64,000 bases of DNA from Dromiciops gliroides (GCF_019393635.1 NC_057867.1:73473492-73537491), one strand, 5' to 3'. Positions 20,831 to 31,979 are shown, counted from the stretch's first letter. Translations and numbers: made by a program. Notes: generated by a model not told the origin, from the sequence alone.

Positions 20831-20934
20831 GAAAGGTGTCAGGAAGGTGCCCAGCATGGGGGCATACTGAATAAATCTCTTCATTTTGCCCCATTCTTTA
20901 ATAAATACATCATCATGCCCCTGCCAGGTACTTT

Positions 20935-21120
20935 CCTTCCCACCCCCTTTTTTGGCTCCCTTTTATGTATGTATGTCTTCCCCCATTAGGATGTAAGCTC
21001 CTTGAGGGCAGGGACTGACTTTCTTTTTGCTTGTATTTGTATTCCTTGTGTTTATCACTATGGGAATACTGTATGCCTTGCACATGATATGCACTTAATA
21101 AATGCTTATTGACTCACTGA
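20935..21120 (+). mobile_element. LINE-2 3' end
   Basis: L2 terminal hallmarks: cattaggatgtaagctcctt, gagggcagggactgac, cacttaataaatgcttattg. Confidence 0.85.
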
Positions 21121-21159
21121 TGACAGGAAGAATCTCCTAAGAGCTATTGTGGTTTAGTC

Positions 21160-21395
21160 ATTCAGTTGTGATGATCTGTTTGTGACCCCATGGACCATAG
21201 CATACCAATGCTGTCCATGGGATTTTCTTGGCAAAGATACTGGAGCGCTTTGTCATTTTCTTCTCCAGTGGATTAAGGTAAACAGGGTCCAGTGACTTGC
21301 CCAGGACCATACAGTTAGTAAATGTCTGAGGCTGAATTTGAACTCAGTTCTTCCTGATTCCAGGCCTAGCACTGTATCCACTGAGTCACTTACTT
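21160..21395 (-). mobile_element. CORE-SINE, reverse
   Basis: Reverse copy with gattttcttggcaaagatac, cagtgacttgcccaggacca, gatttgaactcag-like text and ccaggcctagcactgtatcc. Confidence 0.8.
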
Positions 21396-21409
21396 CCCTC
21401 CCTCTTAAG

Positions 21410-21600
21410 AGTGTCTAAAAGTGAAATGGGGTGCTTCAGGAGGTAGAGGGTTTGCTCTTACTGGTAGTCTTCAATGGGAGGCCAAATAACCACTTTACTT
21501 GTCCAAAATGTTTTAGAGAAGATTCTTGTCCAGATTCAGGTTGAACTAGATGCCCTTTGACATCTTTTCTAACTCTTAGATTCTGTGATTCTCTTTTCTG
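21410..21600 (+). mobile_element. CR1/L3-type LINE 3' end
   Basis: Ends with the family 3' phrase gttgaactagatgccctttg, then ttctaactcttagattctgt. Confidence 0.6.
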
Positions 21601-21856
21601 CTATTGTAAATAGTGAATGCTTAGCTGGTCCTTTCTCATACTTGCACCGTTGATATCCTCAGTGAGTCAGAAATTCTTGCATCTGATCATAATCTTGTAT
21701 CATTCCAGATCCCCTTATTCTTCATTCCTCCTTGAGTTATTCTTTCTCCTCTCTACAATCTCTAATCCCTTCACCCCTCCTTACCTTCCTGGCCATTAGC
21801 TTTGCTCCAGCTGCTTGTTCCTTCCTTATTTCAACCCTATTGTTACCTTATTCAGT

Positions 21857-22365
21857 AGGGCAGCTAGGTGGCAAAGTAGATAGAGTGCTGGCCGTGGAGC
21901 TAAGAGGACCTGAGTTCAAATCTCACCTCAGACATTTACTAGCTGTGTGACCCTGGGCAAGTCACTTAATCCCAATTGTTTTAAACATCCAGGGCTATCT
22001 CCAGTCATCCTGATATTTATGTTTCCACCGGAGCCAAGTGGCTCTGGAGGAGAGAGTGAAGTTAGTGATCTTGAACAGCCCTCCCTCACTTAAGTCCAAT
22101 TCAGTGCAAATCATTACATCACCTCAATGTCATGGTCCTCTTCAAGAACGAAGGGCAGGGGCAACTAGGTGTTGCAGTGAATAGAGCACCAACCCCGGAT
22201 TCAGGAGGACCTGAGTTCAAGTCTGGCCTCAGACACTTAACACTTACTAGCTGGGTGACCCTGAGCAAGTCACTTAACCCCAATTGCCTCACCAAAAAAA
22301 AAAAAAAAAAAAAAAAAAAGAAGGGCAAAGAACAACAACAACAAAACAACAACAACAACCTTATT
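21857..22365 (+). mobile_element. Long (~300 bp) SINE with a second SINE nested in it
   Basis: The 5' half matches the standard SINE (gggcagctaggtggcaaagt). The 3' half is extra sequence not found in the short copies: catccagggctatctccagt, gagccaagtggctctggagg, caatgtcatggtcctcttca, ending gaacgaaggg and, after the nested SINE, aagaacaacaacaac. So a tRNA-type head is joined to a different body. Confidence 0.75.
22158..22319 (+). mobile_element. tRNA-derived marsupial SINE nested in the longer SINE
   Basis: Full SINE with an A-tail of about 24. The duplication gaagggca borders it at 22,150-22,157 and 22,320-22,327, close to the tail of the host SINE. Confidence 0.9.
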
Positions 22366-22369
22366 CAGG

Positions 22370-23340
22370 GCGTCTCCTGGAGCCAGCAAGGGACAGTTGC
22401 TAAATTTGCAATGTGAGAATTTGCATCTTAAAAATTGGCAAATGATACAAAATCAAGGACTTGATTTGTGGTTTTGTTGATTGTTTAGCCTTAAGAAAGT
22501 GACTGAGCAAATGTTAAGAATGCAGTTTAAGCTTAAAAGTGTGTCCTAGTTACATTTTCCCCCTGAGGAGCTAGTTGTTAAACATTTACCAGCACACCCT
22601 TGCTCATCCTCTACTCCTATTGTCTCTTCCTCTGTCCTGTTGGATCTATTCTATTCCTTACTCATGAGGCTCTGAAGGAAGCTGGAGCAAAGCAAGCAAC
22701 CATGCTGAGAATTGTTATTTCATCTCAACTTGGGCCATATGATAATAGCGAGGCAATCCTTTTTCTCTTCCCTAATTGGCTCTCTAGCCCCTTTTCCTCA
22801 TCCCTAACTAACCTCTTCATTCTTCCAATCTCCATAAGCGAGATTATGAGGATAAAATGAGATACCAGATATAAAATGGATTTGCAAACTGTATAGCGCC
22901 ATTGCTACTAACAGTAGCAGCATATATGTGTATAACAAATTCATGTGTTACCTTTCTCTGATAACACATGTGCATATGCTCAGATGATATGACAGTTTTA
23001 GGCATGTGGTAACCCTGGAGAGGATGAGGGGAAATTTTGGGGTAGAGGGCCTCTAGTGACCCTCAAATCACATGGCCTAGAGGCAGCTGCCTATTTAGCC
23101 TTCCTATAAGACAGCCCCTTCCTGGGGTTTGAGGCTACTTATTTATAGGCTTGTGAAGCTTCTGCCTTCAAGGGAAATAGATATTGAAATAGCAACAGGT
23201 ATAGCCATGACAATTCCTCACTATTTTAAATAAGCATGGTAGAATGGATAAAAACCAGGAGAGTCATAGATTATTATTTGGGCTCTCTTGATTTAGAAGT
23301 TATTGGATCAAAAAAAGAGAAGTTATTGGATCACATTTAT
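22370..23340. other. Mostly unassigned, with one CORE-SINE 3' fragment
   Basis: At 22,845-22,915 a plus-strand CORE-SINE end is visible (gattatgaggataaaatgag, ggatttgcaaactgtatagc). The rest has no recognisable gene or repeat. Confidence 0.45.
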
Positions 23341-23344
23341 AGCT

Positions 23345-23465
23345 CATTATATATACATATATGTATATACACACACATATGTGTATATATATACATATGT
23401 GTATGTATATATGTATATATGTGTGTATATATACTCGAGGGGGAGAGAGAGAGAGAGAGAGAGGT
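23345..23465. repeat. TATG/TACA microsatellite ending in (GA)n
   Basis: Mixed TA/TG/CA repeats, then about ten GA units at 23,444-23,463. Confidence 0.9.
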
Positions 23466-23884
23466 TTCATCTATAACCCCAGGCTCTTAAGGCCTGATTT
23501 GATTGATTGGACCCACTTAGAGAACCACATCTGGTATCATAAGATAGCATCATCATTTCTCTTTTAGAATTCAAAGATAAAAATTTGAGCAAGGAAACCC
23601 AGACTTGTTACCTTTGACCTTTGAGAAGAGGAGCAAACATAGCCAATATACTGAAACAGGTAGAAAGTCAGTGGTGTTCTACAAATAGGAGGAAGAGGAT
23701 GGTATGAGGAGTCGAAATCAAGGGTGGTCAAGTGTGAGACACACTCACTCCTCTCTCAAAGTGCTCCAATTTGGTCTCCAGTTCTTATTTTCTATGTCCC
23801 AATTTTATTCATGATGTTATATGATGACAGGATCATATATTTAAAGCTGCAAGGACCCTTACATTTACTCTCATCCAAATATTT

Positions 23885-24078
23885 TTAACCTTCTTGGCAA
23901 TTTGGTGAAGCCTATGGCCCCCTTCTCAGAATTACACTGTCTTAAAAAAATTGTAATTGAAAGAAATGATAAATTTCAGTTAGAGGTTAATGGAAAGAAT
24001 TATGTAGCTTTATTTTATCCTCCATGATCACAGACCCTCTGAAATGATCCATGGATTCCAGATTAAGAATCTCTATTT
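23885..24078. mobile_element. MITE, relative of the 0.9-kb copy
   Basis: Bounded by atttttaaccttcttggc and gattaagaatctct, with gaagcctatggcccccttct inside, the phrase of the family's end. Confidence 0.5.
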
Positions 24079-24079
24079 T

Positions 24080-24205
24080 GGCCTATGCCTCCATTTTTTA
24101 CAGATAAGGAAATTGAGGGACAGAGAAGTTAAGTAAATTGCCCAAAGTCACCTGGGAAGTATGTGGAAAAGCCAAGATTGGAACACCAGTCCTCTTACTC
24201 TAAAT
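24080..24205 (-). mobile_element. MIR-type SINE fragment
   Basis: Reverse MIR: ttttacagataaggaaattg, cagagaagttaagtaaattg, cccaaagtcacctgg. Confidence 0.65.
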
Positions 24206-24209
24206 CAGA

Positions 24210-25515
24210 GTTTTTGAATTAAAAGAAAGAGGTGAAAATACTTTTCTCTAGGACCCAAAACATTACAAAGCTGACCCACATCAACCTGCCTTTTTATACT
24301 CCCTTTCTTCACGGTCAGCAATGGCAAATGAACAAATAACAATTTCCAAAGTGGCTTTGGCTATATGCTGAGGATGCTAGGGCACACACATGATGCTTTT
24401 CCAAGATAAGGCATTCTAGAAATTGAATTTGCTCCTGTTAAACAAAATCAGTCATGTTGACTTTCACTAGAGTCTCAAAAACGGGGGGAGGGGATCAATT
24501 TTTGACAAATGGAAAAAGTATAGGAACTCTGGGGGATTAATATTTTTAAGCTTTAACCCAATGCTTCCTCAGTCATGGCCAGCTCCTCCCCCTTTCAATG
24601 CTGGAAATAATGTATTAAAATACTAAATTCTCAGCCTGACATTTAAAGCCTTTTAAAATCTGGCTCCTATCTATTACGTTCAGTGTTGCTTTTATTTCAT
24701 TTCAATTTAGGAAGCCTTATTAAACAGTTACTAGGTGTCAAACAGTGTGGGTATAAAGACAGAATCAAGCAGTCCTTTCCCTTAAGGAGCTTACATTCTG
24801 CTGATTTTTTTTCATATTACTTATTCTTACTCCCTCTTTTCTTGTCAAATTGGTTCCCTGGCTTTTCCTCGTACATGATATTTCATCTCTTTCTTTTGCA
24901 CCTTTGTAGACTTGATCCTTCCTATCTATGATGCACTCATCCCTCACCTCTTCTTGGGAGGATTTTCATTGGCCAATAGGGCCTACCCCAGGGAATGTGG
25001 ACCTGGAGCTTCTCTGGCAATTTCAGGGGACTCCAAGGGCACAATGACACTTGGGAATGCTTGCTCTCTTTGGACATGGTGAAATTCCTGACTTGTTTCC
25101 CACTGAGCTGCCGCTTGGTGCTGGCAGTGGTGCTATGAGATGATGAGACCCTCTCTTTAATGGCTGCTGAGCAGGAGAAGCTGATGACTAAATTTTAATT
25201 ATGATACTTAGTTTTCATTAGGGTAGGGAACACTGTCATTCTGAAAGAGAATATTCTCATTAGATTAATGGCAAGGTTAGAACAAACACATTTTTGGCAA
25301 AAGTCCAAGGCTTCTAAGGCTGGGAATTTCATCCCAGGGAATGGACAGACTCCATTTCTAAAGTTAATTTTTGGCTCATATTAAAATTTTTATTTTCGAC
25401 TTTTTCATTTATATTACCTTCATATCCCTCCACATCCTGAGGCACCATCCCTGTCTTAATGCAGTTTGGCATGTGATTTGGGATCCCAAAGTACAGTACA
25501 AAGAAACATGGAGTC
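24210..25515. other. Unassigned sequence with one old repeat fragment
   Basis: 24,715-24,795 matches the repeat at 20.65 kb. The rest shows no gene. Confidence 0.4.
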
Positions 25516-25519
25516 CAAT

Positions 25520-25676
25520 GAGAGAGTCAGCAGAGAGAAACTCAGTGAGGCCAGCTAGTTTTATTGAGGGTAAATATAATCAGAAGGGGACAGTGGAGAG
25601 GATGGAAACAAGTCTTTTCGGGATAGAATTAGGCATGCATAAACTAGTAAAGCACAAGTGGGTGTGCCTGCGTGTG

Positions 25677-25714
<38 letters not shown>

Positions 25715-26000
25715 GGGGGGGGGTAGGTGTTATAGGGTTCTTCTCTGGGTCAAGCCACACCAGGCACTGGAGAGAAGAAGAGGAGACCTGGACCTGGGAA
25801 TTGGTGCTAATTCCAGCTAGAAGGAGAACTTCTGGGGAATTGGTGGCTAGTTGAGTCATACTCCCCTCAGGCAGGAAAGGGGGCTTTCCAGGCCTTACTT
25901 TAACAGGATGAGCCAGAGGATTTGAGCCTCTGTGGTGGCTTCTGAGGCCTTCCAGCCCCTTATAAGAAAGAATTCAAAAAGAGAAAAAGAGTTGAGCAAA
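25520..26000 (-). mobile_element. Possible LTR, reverse
   Basis: The minus strand has a TATA-like cttataagg near 25,958 and, downstream, CAATAAAACTAG near 25,557-25,568, a plausible retroviral poly(A) site. A (TG)n tract (25,676-25,712) lies between. The termini were not resolved. Confidence 0.3.
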
Positions 26001-26339
26001 TGTAGACAACACATCAACCAAGTCTGATGGTATATGAAATGTTCCTCACCAACATTCTACAGTGGCTACAAAGAAGGAAAGTTGGGACATTCTCTCCTTT
26101 TTTCTTTGGGGTCAAATTTGATCACTATAATTCTATAATTTTTTCATTTAATTGTTTAAAATTTCTTTCTGTTTACATTGTTGTAGTCATTGTAGAGAGT
26201 ATTCCTCAGAGTCTACTTACTTAATGCTCTATCAGTTTGTACAGGACTTGTATTTTTCTGAATTCCTCATATTTGTCATTTTTATGGCCCAATAAATAAT
26301 ATTCCTCTAACAAGGTACTCTCTGAGCCTCTCTCTCAAT

Positions 26340-26890
26340 GACAGGCCTGCTCCATCCCTTGTTCCCTCCCTTAGGGTTCTAGGGTAACACGAGGAGTTTG
26401 TAGGTATCTCTTCTCTACTTCTATTGGCTCAAGTTCCCACTGTATGTGTTCTTCCCATTTTGTTAATGAGCCAGTAACTAGCACTCTAGTTCCATTTAAC
26501 TGCTTTAAGCCAGATAACAAGGGGATATTTCCTTCAAAAATATAGCCAGAATAAATATGCATTTTCCCCAATACTGTAAGGGCATACTCTCCCCTAAATC
26601 ACTTCAGTCAGTACAATTTGGCTCAGTTCATATATAGCATTGGTCCCTCCAGATAAGTCCATGCCCAGATGTGGCACAACTGCCAGATGAATCCTTCCAC
26701 TGTTCTGGAGTCTCAAAGGTCACATCTGGAGATTGCTCCTTCCTCTCTGGGCCATCGATTCCAGCCACAAAACCCAGTTTGGATTCTGACTGCCAGATTC
26801 TTGTGGCTTGTTCTGTCAGCCACAAGACACATAGACTTCATTTTGTACACACAGAATGTAAAAGGATGAACAAAAAGGGCAAGAAGGCCT
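26340..26890 (-). pseudogene. Unidentified ERV-like coding relic, copy A
   Basis: Homologous to 30,440-30,600 plus 31,588-31,770 in the same orientation. The minus strand holds two protein-like frames (26,628-26,825 and 26,371-26,571) separated by a stop and a frame change, so it is broken. The frames contain an NGT sequon and no motif I can name. It adjoins the LTR at 26,899. Probably retroviral in origin, but gag, pol or env cannot be told. Confidence 0.4.
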
Positions 26891-26898
26891 TAGAGGGG

Positions 26899-27405
26899 TG
26901 TGATGTTTAAAATCTAAATTGTGGTCGCCTTAAATGAAAAAGCTTCAGTATCAGTCTTTGGGCATTAAACATTTATTAAAGCATACAGATATTTACAAGG
27001 AATTCAGAAAGTTAAGAAAAAGAAGTCCTACCTAGCCTAGAGTTCCAGCCTGGTTGGGTTCTTCCTCAAGTCCTCCTCCACGAGCCTGCTTTAATCAGGA
27101 ACTCCCTAGCAAGCTGTTTGTGGAAGCTTTTTATAGGTCTGGAACAGAGGCGGTCCTTACACACTGCTTCAAGATGATTGGTTGCTGTCCTCCAAATCCA
27201 TTGGCTTTGAAGTTGTTCTCAAGTTGAGTTCACAGTCCAGTTTCTGAGAACAATACCTTCTTAAGGGCTAGCCAGGTGTGATTACAATCCAGTTAACTTG
27301 AAGTAGGCTTAATCATCAGTCAACCACTCTCACTTGATTCAATCAGTCTTGATTAATCTCCAGGTGGGTCTTTGAGTATCTGCTAAATCCCATTATTTCA
27401 TCACA
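26899..27405 (-). mobile_element. LTR, reverse orientation
   Basis: 507 bp with perfect 7-bp inverted termini (TGTGATG...CATCACA). Read on the minus strand it has a TATA box (cctataaaaagc, about 27,128-27,139) and an AATAAA about 160 bp further on (near 26,971), the normal LTR order. No flanking duplication was found. Confidence 0.65.
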
Positions 27406-27785
27406 GGAGAAGACAACCCTGAGGTCTTTCCTCTTGTAGCATTTTATCACTGGACACCATCCCATATCACCTATTAAAAGGCTACCATATGATTAACCAA
27501 GCAGTCACTGAATGTCAACACACGCTCCACAGTCACTCCAAGATACTTTCTTACTTTAAACATCCTTACAGTTCTCCTGAAAGTAGTTCCCTAGTCTCCT
27601 CCATGGGGAAAAACCCCATATGTTCCCTGAGTCCTCCATGTGGAGGGGACCTCTGATATACTCTGCCCATATACTGGACCCTCTTCACACTTCATTATAT
27701 TAATATTTGTATAGCACAATGTTTGCATTGACTGTCTGATCAATGGGCATGCACCGTGTTTCCAGTTTTCTACAATGAAAATGTC
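27406..27785. other. Unassigned sequence next to the LTR
   Basis: No recognisable gene. Part could be ERV interior. Confidence 0.35.
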
Positions 27786-27789
27786 CCTA

Positions 27790-27920
27790 CAAAACTTTGG
27801 TATACATACATACATATCCACATATATATATATATATGTATATATATATGTGTGTGTGTGTGTGTGTGCGTGTGTATGTATATGTATATATATGTATGTA
27901 TATGTATGCATATATATCAT
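27790..27920. repeat. TA/TG microsatellite
   Basis: Impure tacata, (TA)n, (TG)n and tatgta series. Confidence 0.9.
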
Positions 27921-27984
27921 CACTTTCCTTCTATCTCTGATCCACTGAGTATATTTCTACAGAAAATTAAACTAGGTGGTACAA

Positions 27985-28215
27985 TAGAACACTGAGCCTG
28001 GAGTTAGGGAGACCTGATTGCCCTCAGACACTTACTAGCTGTGGAACCCTGGACAAATTACTTCACCTCTTTCTGCCTCAGTTTCCTTTACTGTAAAATG
28101 GGGATACTGAGAGCACCTACCTCCCAGGGTTGTTATGAAGATCAAATGAGATAAGAATTGTAATGTGATTGGCATAGTGCCTGGCACATGGTAAGTTGCT
28201 ATATAATTTTTTTTT
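27985..28215 (+). mobile_element. CORE-SINE (MAR1 type)
   Basis: Full order: gcctggagttagggagacct, cacttactagctgtggaacc, ctgtaaaatggggatactga, cagggttgttatgaagatca, gcctggcacatggtaag. Confidence 0.85.
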
Positions 28216-28249
28216 AATTGAAGCATATTATCTTCCTACTTCTAGGAAA

Positions 28250-28640
28250 ATCCAGGTCACAGATATCCTAAGATCTTAGAATTAGAGATAGAAGGAAGCT
28301 TAGACATTATTTAACCCAATCTATTAATTGATTTAATGATCTTTCCATGGTAACATACAAGACCAGCTAGATTTGTATATAGTTATGCACAGAATAACCT
28401 CTTTGGGCCTCAGTTTCCTCACCTGTAAAATAAAAGGTCTGGACTATATGACCTCTAAGGTCACTTCCAATTCTTGGTCATGAACATATGCTCCAGTGAT
28501 TCAAAGAATGTTAAAATAATTAAAATAATAAAGTTGGAAGGAATCTTAGTGATTATCTCTTTAAACCCTCTTATGTTACAGATAAGGAAACTGAGGCCCA
28601 GCATGATAAAATGACTTGAGCTAGATGTATTTCATAGTTA
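28250..28640 (+). mobile_element. MIR-like and CR1-like 3' fragments
   Basis: 28,380-28,490 has the MIR 3' series cctcagtttcctcacctgta, ggactatatgacctctaagg. 28,535-28,620 has cagataaggaaactgaggcc. Old and mixed, boundaries uncertain. Confidence 0.5.
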
Positions 28641-28691
28641 TTAGTTTTATTGTTTTGAAAGGTACGATACCTTGATGTTAAAGTTGACACT

Positions 28692-28758
28692 AAGTGGGTA
28701 GCTAGGTGGCTCAGTGTATAAAGCACCGGCCCTGGATTCAGGAGGACCTGAGTTCAAA
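28692..28758 (+). mobile_element. 3'-truncated tRNA-type SINE
   Basis: Only the 5' half is present (gtagctaggtggctcagtgt to gaggacctgagttcaaa), with no tail. It stops at a 19-bp perfect hairpin (28,759-28,777). Confidence 0.8.
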
Positions 28759-28779
28759 GTCTATGCTTAGCATAGACTT

Positions 28780-28985
28780 GACTTCTGGTTGGTGGAGAGT
28801 ATACTGACACAAAGCTGTGTGCTTGCATGAAGGCAGAGGTCCGTTGAAAGCTTTTTCTTCTTTTCTTTTTTCTTCATGAGGACACAGAAGTCTAGACTCT
28901 CATCTTGTATCCCTTTCAGAGTACTTGAGGAAAGCACGCTCAATATAGTAACCCTTCTGCTTCCCTTGAGGCAGAAATCCCACTC
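28780..28985. other. Unassigned sequence
   Basis: Spacer between two SINE pieces. Not recognised. Confidence 0.4.
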
Positions 28986-28998
28986 TTTTTTTTGACAC

Positions 28999-29141
28999 TT
29001 TTTTTTGTGGGGCAATGGGGGTTAAGTGACTTGCCCAGGGTCACACAGCTAGTGAGTGTCAAGTGTCTGAGGCCGGATTTGAACTCAGGTACTCCTGACT
29101 CCAGGGCCGGTGCTTAATCCACTGTGCCACCTAGCCGCCCC
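28999..29141 (-). mobile_element. tRNA-derived marsupial SINE
   Basis: Reverse full copy from poly-T to ccacctagccgccc. Confidence 0.95.
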
Positions 29142-29149
29142 TAATTCTT

Positions 29150-29385
29150 TTTTTTTTTTTTTTAAAGAAACAGTTTGGTTCAATCTTCATTCATATTCCA
29201 CAGTTCTTTTTTCTGGATGTGGAGAGCATTTTCCATCATGAGTCCTTTGGAATTGTCTTGAATCATTGTATTGCTGAGAAGAGCTAAGTCCATCACAGAT
29301 GATCACTTCTCAATGTTTCTGTTACTGTGTACAATGTTTTTCTGTTTATGCTCACTTCACTCACAAAGCTCTAATTCTTAGGTGT
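29150..29385 (-). mobile_element. L1 3'UTR fragment
   Basis: After a T-run: ctggatgtggagagcatttt, gaattgtcttgaatcattgt, gctgagaagagctaagtcca, the marsupial L1 3'UTR in reverse. Confidence 0.85.
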
Positions 29386-29429
29386 AAGCCTCACCTTGAG
29401 AAAATGGCAGAATATATATATATATATAT

Positions 29430-29578
29430 TTTTTTTTTTTTAGTGAGGCAATTGGGGTTAAGTGACTTGCCCAGGGTCACACAGCTAGTAAGTGTCAAGT
29501 GTCTGAGGCCGGATTTGAACTCAGGTCCTCCTGAATCCAGGGCCAGTGCTCTATCTACTGCGCCACCTAGCTGCCCCA
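29430..29578 (-). mobile_element. tRNA-derived marsupial SINE
   Basis: Reverse full copy with poly-T next to an (AT)n run (29,411-29,429). atggca is present on both sides. Confidence 0.95.
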
Positions 29579-29761
29579 TGGCACAATGATTTAGGGAATT
29601 TAGGATGTTATTTTAAATTCAGGATGTTCCTTTGTTTTAATTGCTTATTCCAAGTGTTGCTTATCTGCAAGGTCATATACTATTTAAGGGAGTTAACTGC
29701 AATTGTCTGTTCTTTGATGTCCCCTTTCTTTGAATTATGTTTCTGGTTTTTCTCTGCAAAT

Positions 29762-29944
29762 TGTTAAGGGTGTTAAGTGATGGGCTTCAATTCTCTTGGA
29801 ATGTATTAAAACTTCTCTGTGAACCTCCCTTTTAAGGGAGAGACAGTCTAGTCTAAATTATAGCCTCCGATCTCTGTTCCATGCATTATTGCAGTAAAGG
29901 CTTGTTTTTGACAAATTCAATGTTATGGATTTATTTCCTTAACA
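29762..29944 (+). mobile_element. Short LTR of an ERV-L-like element
   Basis: 183 bp with perfect 8-bp inverted termini TGTTAAGG and CCTTAACA. Inside are a TATA-like gtattaaaac (about 29,802) and an AGTAAA near 29,893. A primer-binding site follows after four bases. Confidence 0.65.
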
Positions 29945-29948
29945 GTTT

Positions 29949-29966
29949 CGGTGTCAGAAGTGAAAT
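29949..29966 (+). other. Retroviral primer-binding site, tRNA-Leu type
   Basis: CGGTGTCAGAAGTGAAAT matches the tRNA-Leu 3' complement (TGGTGTCAGAAGTGGGAT, recalled) at 15 of 18 positions and sits 4 bp past the LTR end. Leu primers are typical of ERV-L elements. Confidence 0.6.
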
Positions 29967-30439
29967 GAAGATACATACACAGGCAAGAACTCCCTGAGGA
30001 GGAATAATGGTAAGTACATTCTTTTGTCCTGTATTGCCAGTTAATTTTCCTTGCTTAGAATTTTCTGAATAGTGGCTGCAGTGCATCTGATTTATTTCTG
30101 GGGTTCTTTCCCCATTATTTTTGCCAGCAAGTGTACTTGCCATTGATATATATATGACATATATCTGCCATTCCCTGATGCATCAGAAGTGTACTTGTCC
30201 TGTACTTCACAGTTTGGGGAGAATTCTGCTGGTGCTTGGGAGGCAATTGTATGGTGATGGACTACAGGATTTATCAAGAATGCAGGGCTAGCTAGTCTAG
30301 GCCCTAGTTATTCGATGATTTTTAAGGAATTGGGGAAAATTCCAAGATCTCATCATAACATGCATGCTTTGGCTCTATTCTCTCAGGGATGGATCTGGTA
30401 CATTTCACCTTAAGGGTCCTTAGAGACCCTACTGGATTT

Positions 30440-31770
30440 AGGGGGTTCTATTCTTTGCCATTGGCTCAAGCCCCCACCTACTGTGTTCCACTCATTTTAG
30501 GGTCCCATTGATTAGCACCCCAGTTCCAGTTAACCACTTGACATCACTTGCCTTTGATAAAGATATTTGTTTCAAAGATAGCAAGAACATAGAAACATTT
30601 TTTGTTTTATCTTTTAAAAAATATTTATTTTATTTTTTCTCAATTACATGTAAAGATACATTTTGAATTCCAAATTTTTCTCCCACCCTCCCTTCTCTCC
30701 CCGCTCCCGAAGCCAGTAAGCAATTTGATATAGGCTATACATTACAATCATGTTAAATATATTTCCACATTACTCAGAACAAAAGGGGAAAAAAGCAAGA
30801 AAAAGTAAACAAGAGCAAAAACAAAAAAGCAACAACAAAAGTTAAAGTAGTATGCTTCAATCTGCATTCACACTCCATAGTTCTTTTTCTGATTATGGAG
30901 AGCATTTTCCACCATAAGTCTTTTGGCATTGTCTTGGATCATTGCATTGCTGAGAAGAGACAAGTCCATCACAGTTGATCATCACAAAATGTTGTTGATA
31001 CTGTGTACAGTGTTCTCTTGGTTCTGCTCATTCCACTCAGCATCAATTCATGTAAGTCTTTCCAGGTTTTTCTGAAATCTATCTGCTTATCATTTCTTAC
31101 AGAGCAATAGGGTTCCATTACATTCAGATACCACAACTTGTTCAGCCATTCCCCAATTGATGGGCATCCTCTCAATTTACAATTCTTTGCTACCACAAAA
31201 AGAGCAGCTATAAATATTTTTCTACATGTGGGTTCTTTTCCCTGTTCCATGATCTCTTTGGAATATAGACCTAGTAGTGGTATTGCTGGGTCAAAGGGTA
31301 TGCAGTTTTAAAGCCTTTAGGGCATAGTTCCAAATTGTTCTCCAGAACGGTTGGGTCAGTTCACAGTTCAACCAACAGTGCATTAGTGTTCCAATTTTCC
31401 CACATCTTCTCCAACATTTATCATTCTCATTTTTTGTCATATTAGCCAGTTGCATAGGTATGAGGTGGTACTCAGAGTAGTTTTAATTTGCATTTCTCTA
31501 ATCAGTAGTGATTGAGAAGATTTTTTCATATGGTTGTAGATAGTTTTAATTTCATTGTCTGAAAACAGCCGAACATAGAAACATTTTCCAAAACCCCTTA
31601 GAGGCACAACTCTTCTTCACTGCCTTCACCGCCCCCTCCCCCCACTACCTCATTCTCTAAGGGAGGATTAAGCTCATAATTTAGTTTACTTCCTTCCTAG
31701 CATAATGGGTCACACCAAGTTCACCTCCAAAGGTGGCATTGCTGCTGGGTGAGGCCTGCTACTGTGGAAT
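30440..31770 (-). pseudogene. Unidentified ERV-like relic, copy B, split by L1
   Basis: 30,440-30,600 and 31,588-31,770 align in order with 26,340-26,720 (ttggctcaag, ccagttcca, acattttcc, aatttagtttac/aatttggctcag). The interruption is an L1. The reading is broken by stops. Confidence 0.5.
30602..31570 (-). mobile_element. L1, 5'-truncated 3' end
   Basis: 969 bp reading as the marsupial L1 3'UTR in reverse: gaagccagtaagcaatttga, attccccaattgatgggcat, ggtattgctgggtcaaaggg, caccaacagtgca-like text. Flanked by a perfect 17-bp duplication gaacatagaaacatttt (30,585-30,601 and 31,571-31,587). Confidence 0.92.
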
Positions 31771-31786
31771 TCTGAAGATCATTTGT

Positions 31787-31979
31787 TTTTGTTTTGTTTT
31801 GTTTTTGTTGTTGTTGTTGTTTTGTTTTTTGTTTTTGTTTTTGCGGGGCAGCGAGGTTTAAGTGACTTGCCCAGGGTCACACAGCTAGTAAGGGTCAAGT
31901 GTCTGATGTCGAATTTGAACTCAGGTCCTCCTGAATCCAGAGCTGGTGCTTTATCCACTGAACCACCTACGTGCCACCC
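31787..31979 (-). mobile_element. tRNA-derived marsupial SINE with T/G-rich tail
   Basis: The reverse copy begins with a complex TTTTG/TTG tail. Target-site duplication ctgaagatcatttgt at 31,772-31,786 and 31,980-31,994. Confidence 0.95.

Noticed and set aside
22298..22345. CRISPR-like or regularly spaced repeats (also dispersed SINEs)
   Set aside because: SINE spacing is irregular, orientation is mixed and the flanks are target duplications. This is a eukaryotic genome.
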